Assembly (NCBI GenBank): GCA_964516635.1
Contig: CAZEZY010000066.1
Location: 1-13,396 of the forward strand
Direction of reading: 5' to 3'
From: CAZEZY01 sp964516635
GTDB lineage: Bacteria; Pseudomonadota; Gammaproteobacteria; Burkholderiales; Burkholderiaceae_C
Length of the DNA: 13,396 nucleotides
The position numbers and the translations under genes are program-made. The notes under the pieces were generated by a model, which searched no databases, was not told where the DNA came from, and worked only from the letters and a program-made list of their open reading frames with translations. Positions 7,371 through 13,000 of this stretch are shown here, one piece after another; positions within the stretch are counted from its first letter, which is position 1, and every line of letters begins with the position of its first letter.

Positions 7371-8273
7371 GTGTTCAAGCATGTGATGATCTACCGCATC
7401 GGCGCCGACTGGACGGCCCCGGTGGAACGGATGGAGGAAGCGCTGGCGGCCCTGCCGTTTGAGCCTTGCGGCGCCACGCAGGACAAATCGGTCGGCTGGG
7501 TGCCACCGCGTGGCCAGGCCCATGGCGCCCTGGTCGAGCTGGTGGGCGGTCACCGCATCCTGCGCTTTCAGATCGAAACCAAGGCCGTGCCTGGTGCCGT
7601 CATCAAGCGCCACCTGGACGAACGCGTGGCGCAGATCGAGGCGAAGGAAGGCCGCAAACCCGGCCGCAAGGAAAGCCGCGACCTGCGCGACGAGATCGTG
7701 CAAGATCTGCTGCCGATGGCCTTTGCCAAGACCGCCAGCATCATGGTCTGGATGGACCTGCAGGCGGGTCGACTGATCCTCGACACCAGCAGCCAGACAC
7801 GCGCCGACGAAGTCATCACCGCGCTGGTGAAAGGGCTCGCCGGCCTGCAACTCAGCCCCTTCAACACCCAGATGTCACCCCAGGCCGCCATGACCGCCTG
7901 GCTGACCGGCGGCGCCGACGACTGGCCCGCCCATTTCGCGCCCGGTCGCGAGGTGGAACTGAAGTCGGCCGACGAGTTGAAGTCCGTGGTCAAGTTCACC
8001 CGGCACCCCATCGACGACGATCAGATGAAGCTCCACATTGGCCAGGGCAAGCTGCCCACCAAGCTCGCGCTGGACTGGGATGGCCGTGTCAGCTTCGTCC
8101 TCACCGAAAGCACGGTCCTGAGCAAAGTGGCCTTCCTGGACGGCGTGTTCGAAGACAGCGCCTCGTCCGAAGACGAAGGAGGGTTTGATGCCGATGTGGC
8201 CATCGCCACCGGTGAACTCGGCGCGCTGCTGAACGACCTGACCGAAGCGCTGGGGGGTGAACTGCTGCCATGA
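7371..8273 (+). CDS. rdgC: recombination-associated protein RdgC
   Basis: Nucleoid-associated DNA-binding protein that forms a ring-shaped dimer around duplex DNA and limits RecA-promoted strand exchange. The 300-residue length is typical. Recognisable family segments are the start FKHVMIYRI, then QDKSVGWVPPRG near residue 37, ILRFQIETKAVPGAVIKRHLDERV near 63, GRKPGRKESRDLRDEI near 94, and the C-terminal LALDWDGRVSFVLTE near 230. The start is GTG at 7371 with AAAGGT 5 bases upstream; nothing upstream extends the family similarity. The stop shares bases with the crcB start (ATGA overlap), so the two are translationally coupled. I see no link to the TRAP operon other than orientation. Confidence 0.95.
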   Translation: MFKHVMIYRIGADWTAPVERMEEALAALPFEPCGATQDKSVGWVPPRGQAHGALVELVGGHRILRFQIETKAVPGAVIKRHLDERVAQIEAKEGRKPGRKESRDLRDEIVQDLLPMAFAKTASIMVWMDLQAGRLILDTSSQTRADEVITALVKGLAGLQLSPFNTQMSPQAAMTAWLTGGADDWPAHFAPGREVELKSADELKSVVKFTRHPIDDDQMKLHIGQGKLPTKLALDWDGRVSFVLTESTVLSKVAFLDGVFEDSASSEDEGGFDADVAIATGELGALLNDLTEALGGELLP

Positions 8274-8653
8274 TGACCGTTGCGGCGATCTGTCTCGGCG
8301 CCTGTCTCGGCGCCCTCGGTCGTTGGCAACTGGGCGCATGGCTCAACACCGGCGCCTCGCTGCCCTGGGGCACGCTGGCCGCCAACTGGATCGGCGCTTA
8401 CCTCGTCGGCCTCGCCGTCGTCTATTTCCAGCAACACAGTGGCCTGGACCCGGTCTGGCGGCTGGCCATCGTGACCGGCCTGCTGGGTGCCCTCACCACC
8501 TTCTCCACCTTTTCCGTGGAAACGGTGGCCATGCTCCAGAGCGGCAAAGCGGCGCTGGCGGTGGCGAACACCCTGCTCCATGTGGCCGGTTCCCTTCTGC
8601 TCACCTGGGGTGGCATCCTCACGGCCCAGGCTTTGTGGCACGCCAGATCGTAA
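8270..8653 (+). CDS. crcB: fluoride efflux channel CrcB/FluC
   Basis: Small membrane protein that forms a dual-topology dimer exporting fluoride from the cytoplasm. The 127-residue product has four hydrophobic helices and the family signatures in order: GACLGALGRWQLGAWL near residue 10, WGTLAANWIGAYLVGL near 33 with the polar Asn that lines the pore, and GLLGALTTFSTFSVETV near 71 with the Phe residues of the fluoride track and the Na+ site region. It starts inside the rdgC stop (ATGA), so expression depends on rdgC translation. No fluoride riboswitch is visible ahead of rdgC or crcB, so it is probably expressed without fluoride sensing at this locus. Confidence 0.95.
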   Translation: MMTVAAICLGACLGALGRWQLGAWLNTGASLPWGTLAANWIGAYLVGLAVVYFQQHSGLDPVWRLAIVTGLLGALTTFSTFSVETVAMLQSGKAALAVANTLLHVAGSLLLTWGGILTAQALWHARS

Positions 8654-8658
8654 AAGGT

Positions 8659-8928
8659 TAAAATGGAAAGGTTGCGGCTCGCTCGTCGTCGCAACCTCTG
8701 TCGTGTGACATGCCCTGGCCCTCCGCGGGCCTGTAGCCTCCTTGAAGCGCCGTGTGGTCCTTCCTAGGCGTCAACTTCAATGTTCGTGGCGGGCACCTGT
8801 TCGCGCTGGCCTCCGTTTGCCTTACAACCTGTCCAGGCCTTCCCTGGGGCAGGGCGGTGGCCGCGACGCAGACCCAAACCCCGGATGGCCATGGCCATCT
8901 GGCGCAACAACCGTTCAAAGGAAACACA
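8659..8928 (+). promoter_or_regulatory. putative long 5' leader of infA with 5'-end hairpin
   Basis: About 275 bases separate crcB from the infA start with no credible gene between them. TAAAAT (8659-8664) is a 5/6 match to a -10 box. Just after it, AGGTTGCG (8669-8676) and CGCAACCT (8690-8697) form a perfect 8-base stem with a 13-base loop, which would sit at the very start of the transcript. A second short stem is GGCCC (8717-8721) with GGGCC (8727-8731). No good -35 is found at the right spacing. The layout resembles structured leaders of translation or cold-shock genes, but I cannot assign a known family. Confidence 0.4.
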
Positions 8929-9198
8929 TTGGCCAAAGAAGATCTCATCGAAATGCAAGGCAAGGTAGACGAAGTGCTGCCCGATTCCCGCTATCGCGTC
9001 ACCCTGGAGAACGGTCACACCCTGATCGCCTACTCGGCTGGCAAAATGAAAAAGCACCACATCCGCATTCTGGCGGGTGACAAGGTGTCGCTCGAACTGT
9101 CGCCCTACGACCTCACCAAAGGCCGGATCACCTTCCGCCACATCGAGCAGCGCTCAGGCGCATCCGCAGCCGCCCCTGCCCGGCGCACCTTCCGCTGA
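8929..9198 (+). CDS. infA: translation initiation factor IF-1 (paralogue)
   Basis: IF-1 binds the A site of the 30S ribosomal subunit during initiation; it is a small OB-fold protein. The product starts (M)AKEDLIEMQGKVDEVLPDSRY and continues RVTLENGHTLIAYSAGKMKKHHIRILAGDKVSLELSPYDL to TKGRITFR, an essentially complete match to the family. At 89 residues it exceeds the usual 72 by a C-terminal tail rich in Ala, Ser and Arg. The start is an unusual TTG, supported by AAAGGA 6 bases upstream and by the exact position of the family N-terminus. A longer in-frame reading from 8752 adds residues unrelated to IF-1. Placement next to crcB, away from ribosomal protein genes, suggests a second infA copy, as known in Burkholderiales, though the other copy is outside this window. 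Confidence 0.92.
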   Translation: MAKEDLIEMQGKVDEVLPDSRYRVTLENGHTLIAYSAGKMKKHHIRILAGDKVSLELSPYDLTKGRITFRHIEQRSGASAAAPARRTFR

Positions 9199-9216
9199 GG
9201 CTTTCTTCGTGAAGGC

Positions 9217-9258
9217 TTGACAAAGATCAAGGCCCGATCGCGTGATCGGGTTTAGATT
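9217..9258 (+). promoter_or_regulatory. FNR/ANR-like box and class II promoter for the sulfide:quinone reductase operon
   Basis: TTGACAAAGATCAA (9217-9230) matches the FNR consensus TTGAT-N4-ATCAA at 9 of 10 defined positions. Its centre is at 9223.5. TAGATT (9253-9258, 4/6 to the -10 box) lies where a -10 should be if the box is centred 41.5 bases before a start at about 9265, the standard class II activator position. The gene start follows about 30 bases later. This suggests activation when oxygen is low by an FNR/ANR/Dnr-type protein encoded elsewhere. Confidence 0.55.
9233..9250. repeat. 7-base inverted repeat, infA terminator or operator
   Basis: CCCGATC (9233-9239) and GATCGGG (9244-9250) pair perfectly around GCGT and are followed on the plus strand by TTTAGATT. 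It could end the infA transcript 34 bases after the stop, although the T run is only three bases. Alternatively, since it lies between the FNR-like box and the -10 of the next operon, it could be a second regulator site. Confidence 0.45.
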
Positions 9259-9294
9259 AAAACTCCCAGGAGTATATTTGTCAGGAGACCCTTC

Positions 9295-10611
9295 ATGAAG
9301 CCTACCGACACCTCGCGACGTCGCCTGCTGGGCGGCCTTGCTTCTGTCCCGCTGGCCGCCTCGCTGGGTACAGCCGGCACACCGGCACTGGCCAGGGTCA
9401 AAACCAGCGCCCGCATCGTCATCGTGGGCAGTGGACTCGGTGGCATTGCCGTGGCCAACCGACTCAGTCACGCGCTGGACGGCGCCCGCATCACCATCGT
9501 CGATGGTCGCGAGGCCCACTACTACCAGCCTGGGTGGACACTGGTGGCCAGCGGTATCTGGCCCGTCAGCAAGGTCATTGACACCAACGCCAGATACCAC
9601 CCTTCAGGCGCCGAATGGGTGAAGGACCACGTGGCCGAATTCGATCCGGCCCGCAACGCCGTGATCACCCGGGGCGGCAAGCGCATCGAATACGACTACC
9701 TGGTCGTGGCCACTGGTGTACAGCTCAACTACGGTGCGATCGAAGGCATGGACGTGTCGGCCATTGGCCAGAACGGCCTCACCTCGGTCTACGCCAGCAC
9801 CGATGCCGCCGTGTCCACCTGGTCGGCCATGGACACCTTCCGGGGCAAAGGCGGCAAGGCCGTCATGACCTTGCCCGCCACACCGCTGAAGTGCGCGGGT
9901 GCCCCCATCAAGATGACCTTCATGCTGGCCGACCGTCTGCGCCAGGCGGGCACCCTGGCTCAGTCTGACGTGACGTTCTACTCCGGTATCGGTGCCGTTT
10001 TCGGGGTCAAGGCCGTCAACGACAGCATCATCCAGCGCTGGACCGACCTGGGCGTGGACGTCGAGTACAACCAGCGCCTCACGGGCATCGACATCGGTAG
10101 CCGCCGCGCCACCTTCGCCACACCGGAGGGCGAGCAGACCACCGTCGACTACGATTTCATTCACGTGGTACCCCCCATGAGCGCACCCGACGTGGTTCGC
10201 CACAGCGACCTGTCGTGGAAAGCGGGGCCCTTTGCGGGTGGCGGCTGGCTGGAGGTCGATGAAGAAACCTTGCGGCACCGCCGTTACCCCAATGTGTTCG
10301 GGGTGGGCGACATCAACGGCACCCGCCGCGGCAAAACCGCCGCGACGATCAAGAAGAGCGCCCCCATGGTGGCCACCAACCTGATCGACCTCATCAGCGG
10401 TCGCGAGCCCAGCCAGCGTTTCGATGGCTACACCTCCTGCCCGCTGATCCTGCGCGAAGGCTCGGCCATGCTGATCGAGTTCGACTACGACGGCAAGCTC
10501 ACCCCCACCCTGCCGATGATCGACCCCATGCAGGAAAGCTACTTCGCCTGGGTGATGAAACACCGCATGCTCAAGCCGGCTTACATGGCGGTGCTCAAAG
10601 GCCGCGCCTGA
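9295..10611 (+). CDS. type II sulfide:quinone oxidoreductase with Tat signal peptide
   Basis: Flavoprotein that oxidises sulfide to sulfane sulfur and passes electrons to the membrane quinone pool. The 438-residue product carries a twin-arginine signal (SRRRLLGG at residues 7-14, hydrophobic stretch, likely cleavage after ALA at 33), so the enzyme should be exported folded with FAD to the periplasmic face. The FAD-binding motif GSGLGG is at 45-50. The redox cysteines are Cys200 in PLKCAGAPIKMTFM and Cys382 in DGYTSCPLI. The cysteine after the ATG motif of type I enzymes is absent, and VPPMSAPDVV (about 292), LRHRRYPNVFGVGDINGTRRGKTAA (326-350) and LIEFDYDGK match the mitochondrial SQOR-like type II group. 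AGGAG lies 7 bases before the ATG. It is followed after 15 bases by a small membrane protein gene. A flavocytochrome c flavoprotein is the alternative, but the SQOR-like motifs favour type II SQR. Confidence 0.88.
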   Translation: MKPTDTSRRRLLGGLASVPLAASLGTAGTPALARVKTSARIVIVGSGLGGIAVANRLSHALDGARITIVDGREAHYYQPGWTLVASGIWPVSKVIDTNARYHPSGAEWVKDHVAEFDPARNAVITRGGKRIEYDYLVVATGVQLNYGAIEGMDVSAIGQNGLTSVYASTDAAVSTWSAMDTFRGKGGKAVMTLPATPLKCAGAPIKMTFMLADRLRQAGTLAQSDVTFYSGIGAVFGVKAVNDSIIQRWTDLGVDVEYNQRLTGIDIGSRRATFATPEGEQTTVDYDFIHVVPPMSAPDVVRHSDLSWKAGPFAGGGWLEVDEETLRHRRYPNVFGVGDINGTRRGKTAATIKKSAPMVATNLIDLISGREPSQRFDGYTSCPLILREGSAMLIEFDYDGKLTPTLPMIDPMQESYFAWVMKHRMLKPAYMAVLKGRA

Positions 10612-10626
10612 TCAAGGAGACTACAC

Positions 10627-10965
10627 ATGTACGAAATCTGGCTGGGACTCAACATCGCTTATGAAACCGTGCGCCCGGTTCTGGGTCTGCTGACCGTGCT
10701 GGCCCTCGCCTGGCTGATCTTGCTGGTGGCGGTGGCGCGCTCCAGCAAGGCCAACTGGAAAAAAGCCTTTCCGTCGGCCCTCATCGTGGGCGTGTTTGCG
10801 GCCCTGGTGGTGTTTGTACTGGCCCCCAGCTTCACCGCCTCCAGCCTGAGCGAGCTCAAGTACTGGGTGGACTGGGCGTTCCTGGGCGCGAGTTCGGCGG
10901 GCGCGGGTGCTGCCGTGATGGTGGGCCTGTGGCCCGTGCTGGCCTGGCTCGCGCGTCGGCCCTGA
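10627..10965 (+). CDS. small three-helix membrane protein paired with the sulfide:quinone reductase
   Basis: I do not recognise a named function. The 112-residue product has three predicted membrane helices at about residues 17-37, 49-67 and 84-108, a short basic loop after helix one (RSSKANWKKAF) and a short Arg-containing C-terminus. It has no signal peptide and no cysteine or histidine ligand pattern. Its AGGAG lies 7 bases before the ATG, 15 bases after the SQR stop, so it is almost certainly co-expressed with it. A role as membrane anchor, quinone-site partner or transporter of sulfur compounds is inference from position only. Its stop lies 3 bases from the stop of the opposing gene. Confidence 0.8.
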   Translation: MYEIWLGLNIAYETVRPVLGLLTVLALAWLILLVAVARSSKANWKKAFPSALIVGVFAALVVFVLAPSFTASSLSELKYWVDWAFLGASSAGAGAAVMVGLWPVLAWLARRP

Positions 10966-10968
10966 GGC

Positions 10969-11268
10969 CTACCCTCCACCGCGCTGCATCGTCAGGTCGA
11001 ACCGTTTCATGAAGGCCTGTCGATCGTCATCGGCCAGGCCCTCAAACTGAAACCGCACCCACAGACGGGGCATGCGCAACAGCGCGATGACCCGGTCGGG
11101 CAAGGGCGACCACGTCAGCAACAGCCGACCCGTCGAAAAGTCGACCACAGCGGCATCGGTACCCACCACCACGGCGTTCGGTTCACAGGCCAGCGGGAGC
11201 CTGGACAACCATTCGGCGGCACTGCAGGCCATGTCGCGGGAAAACTCGGCTTCGTAGCGTGACTGCAT
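10969..11268 (-). CDS. 99-residue protein of unknown function, last gene of the aldehyde oxidoreductase cluster
   Basis: No recognised domain. The product is soluble, without signal peptide or membrane helix. It contains two cysteines (MACSAAEW and LACEPNAV), a central VVVGTDAAVVDFSTGRLLLTW strand-rich part, an aromatic/basic stretch LLRMPRLWVRFQFEGL, and ends with MQRGGG. It starts 20 bases after the stop of the MoaD-like gene in the same direction, with a GGGGA motif about 11 bases before the ATG. The similar aor operon of Aromatoleum aromaticum has a small gene after its MoaD-like gene (aorE), and this could be the equivalent, a cofactor-assembly or chaperone role being plausible. That is inference from order only. 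It ends tail-to-tail with the SQR operon. Confidence 0.72.
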   Translation of the reverse strand: MQSRYEAEFSRDMACSAAEWLSRLPLACEPNAVVVGTDAAVVDFSTGRLLLTWSPLPDRVIALLRMPRLWVRFQFEGLADDDRQAFMKRFDLTMQRGGG

Positions 11269-11288
11269 CAGGCCATCCGTCCCCGCGC

Positions 11289-11546
11289 TCAGCCGCCGGC
11301 GATGGGCGGCCAGATGGCGAGCACATCGCCGTCCTGCAACGCGCGCACAGACCGTTCAGGCGGTGGAACGAAATGGCCGTTGACCAGCACCAGATGCACG
11401 AGTTTCGGCGGCAGGTTGTAGCGTTCGACCAGCGCCTGCACCGAGGTGCCCTCAGGCAGATCGAGCTGAATCTGGTTGAACTTCGCCTCGGGCGGCAGGT
11501 AGTCGCCCAGGGTCGCGAACAGCTTCAAGGTGACTTGCATGGGCAT
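11289..11546 (-). CDS. MoaD/ThiS-family small sulfur carrier, AorD-like
   Basis: Ubiquitin-fold sulfur carrier, likely donating the dithiolene sulfurs for the tungstopterin cofactor of the neighbouring aldehyde oxidoreductase. The product has 85 residues, the normal size. It has the beta-grasp start MQVTLKLFATLGDYLPP, a middle LPEGTSVQALVERYNLPPKLVHLVLVNGHFV, and the conserved LQDGDVLAIWPPIAGG, whose terminal Gly-Gly is the residue pair that is adenylated and thiocarboxylated. The start ATG at 11546 shares one base with the stop of the upstream flavoprotein (TGATG), indicating coupled translation; a second ATG at 11540 also gives a normal N-terminus. Placement inside the operon suggests a carrier dedicated to this tungsten enzyme rather than general Moco synthesis. 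Confidence 0.88.
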   Translation of the reverse strand: MPMQVTLKLFATLGDYLPPEAKFNQIQLDLPEGTSVQALVERYNLPPKLVHLVLVNGHFVPPPERSVRALQDGDVLAIWPPIAGG

Positions 11547-12892
11547 CAACGGCGCCGCGCGTCGGCCGCGCCACTCCAGTGGCTCTGCGCCTGCGCGGTG
11601 GCCAGGTAGGCCTTCATCAGCTGCGTCGGATCTTCCATGAGGTGATCCTTCCATTCGCCGAGCTTCACCTTGCCTTCCACCAGGCCCCGCATCACGCCGA
11701 CGTGGTCGGTCCAGCCCACGCTGTTGCATCCGACCATCACGTCGCCATCGAACTGCAGGCTCAGCACCTTGTGGTTGACCGGATCGGACAGCTCCACTTT
11801 GTCCCCGCCAGGCACACCTTCCCAGTTCCCGAAAGAGGTCGAGATCAGGCCCAGGGTGTCGAGCACGTTGATCTGGGTCACCCCCTTGAGTTCGGCGGCC
11901 TTGCCCACCATGTTCATGGCGGCCACGTAGGCCTGATCGGCGGCATTGGGCTGGATGGCGCTCACGATGGCCTTGCCACTGACCTTGTCGAAGGCCTCGG
12001 CACAGTCACCGGCCGCATAGATGCCAGGAACATTGGTCTGCATGTGCTCATCGGTCAGTACCCCGAGGAGGCACAACACACCGGAATTCTCGAGAAATCC
12101 GATGGCGGGTCGCACACCGGTGGCACTGATCACCAGATCCGCCTCCAGCGTCTGACCGTTCGACAGCCGCACTTTCAGCGGACCGGCGGCAGACGGACTG
12201 CCAGCCAGTCCCACGGCACTGGCCAAACGGTTCAGGAGACCGGTAGGCGGCGTGTCCTGCTCGATGGCCTCCACACGAGCGCCCGTGTAGACCTTGACGC
12301 CCTTGGCTTCGCACCACTCACGGATCATCCCGCCCGCCGCCGGCCCCATCATGCGAGGCACCATCCGGTCACCCATCTCGACCACGGTCAGCTCGACGCC
12401 ACGCTGCTTCAGCGCTTCCATGATGATGCAGCCGATGAAGCCCGCGCCCATCTGCAGCACCCGTGCGCCCGGTTGGGCCAGCTTGGCGATGTCACGCGCA
12501 TTTTCCAGGGTCCAGCAGGGGTGGATACCCGGCAAGTCCATGCCCGGGATGGGAGGACGCACCGGGTGAGACCCCGTGGCGATGAGCAGTTTGTCGAAGC
12601 TCAGCGTCTGGCCGTTGTCCAGCGTCACCGTTCGGGCCGTCGCATCCAGATGGGTGGCCTTGGCGTTGACGATGTCGATGCGCCGATCGGCAAAGTGGTT
12701 GCCCCCTTTGCGCAGATAGGTGCCATGCTCGTCGATGTTGCCCACCAGCAGGTAGGGAATCGCCATGCGCGAATAAGGCGGTTCTGGCTCGTCACCCACC
12801 AGGGTGATCCGGTCGTGGGGCGCATGCTTGCGGATCGTTTCTGCCGCGATGACGCCCGCTGGGCCCGCGCCAAGGATGAGGTGATGGGTCAT
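11546..12892 (-). CDS. aorC: FAD/NAD(H)-dependent oxidoreductase subunit of a tungsten aldehyde oxidoreductase (AorC-like)
   Basis: Flavoprotein of the pyridine nucleotide-disulfide reductase fold, probably moving electrons between NAD(H) and the iron-sulfur subunits of the aldehyde oxidoreductase. In the 448-residue product the FAD-binding motif GAGPAG lies at about residues 8-13, followed by ATGSHPVRPP near 105. A second dinucleotide fold, VLQMGAGFIGCIIMEAL, lies near 146, ATGVRP near 255, and the FAD-binding VPGIYAAGDCAEAF near 282. The C-terminal domain ends in a basic tail. The start ATG at 12892 begins directly at the Rossmann strand (MTHHLILGAG) and has GGAG 10 bases upstream; an ATG 45 bases further up adds a non-family segment. 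Gene order matches aorB-aorC-aorD of Aromatoleum aromaticum. A rubredoxin or nitrite reductase-type NADH oxidoreductase would look similar; context decides. Confidence 0.85.
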   Translation of the reverse strand: MTHHLILGAGPAGVIAAETIRKHAPHDRITLVGDEPEPPYSRMAIPYLLVGNIDEHGTYLRKGGNHFADRRIDIVNAKATHLDATARTVTLDNGQTLSFDKLLIATGSHPVRPPIPGMDLPGIHPCWTLENARDIAKLAQPGARVLQMGAGFIGCIIMEALKQRGVELTVVEMGDRMVPRMMGPAAGGMIREWCEAKGVKVYTGARVEAIEQDTPPTGLLNRLASAVGLAGSPSAAGPLKVRLSNGQTLEADLVISATGVRPAIGFLENSGVLCLLGVLTDEHMQTNVPGIYAAGDCAEAFDKVSGKAIVSAIQPNAADQAYVAAMNMVGKAAELKGVTQINVLDTLGLISTSFGNWEGVPGGDKVELSDPVNHKVLSLQFDGDVMVGCNSVGWTDHVGVMRGLVEGKVKLGEWKDHLMEDPTQLMKAYLATAQAQSHWSGAADARRR

Positions 12893-12910
12893 GTTGAATG
12901 CACTCCGCTG

Positions 12911-12953
12911 ACAAACAAAAAAGGGTGGGCAGGCCACACCGCCTGTACCACCC
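12911..12953 (-). terminator. intrinsic terminator/attenuator between aorB and aorC
   Basis: On the minus strand, GGGTGG (12953-12948) pairs with CCACCC (12928-12923), and inside it CAGGC (12945... read as the complement of 12941-12945) pairs with GCCTG (12934-12930). A small internal loop separates the two stems, and the terminal loop is 6 bases. Six T residues follow at once (12922-12917), then GTTTGT. The hairpin starts about 48 bases after the aldehyde oxidoreductase stop, and the T run ends just before the GGAG of the flavoprotein gene. Confidence 0.75.
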
Positions 12954-13000
12954 CGGACCAGCCTGCACCCCCGAGGGAGGCGCAGAAACTGGCAGACGGA

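Noticed and set aside
6111..7850. A 579-codon minus-strand open frame across the TRAP large permease and rdgC
   Set aside because: It spans two well-supported plus-strand genes and the gap between them; the composition (His, Gln, Gly, Arg) is typical of antisense shadows.
8752..8928. N-terminal extension of IF-1 in the same frame
   Set aside because: The residues are unrelated to IF-1, while the TTG at 8929 has a well-spaced AAAGGA and begins exactly at the family N-terminus.
9217..9222. TTGACA as an ordinary sigma-70 -35 box for the SQR gene
   Set aside because: The only nearby -10 candidates are about 30 or more bases further on, too far; the FNR-type reading fits the spacing better.
12968..12980. 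A second, decayed copy of the palindromic repeat (CCCCCGAGGGAGG) between aorB and aorC
   Set aside because: Only the short GC-rich core matches; the flanks of the 72-base repeat are absent.
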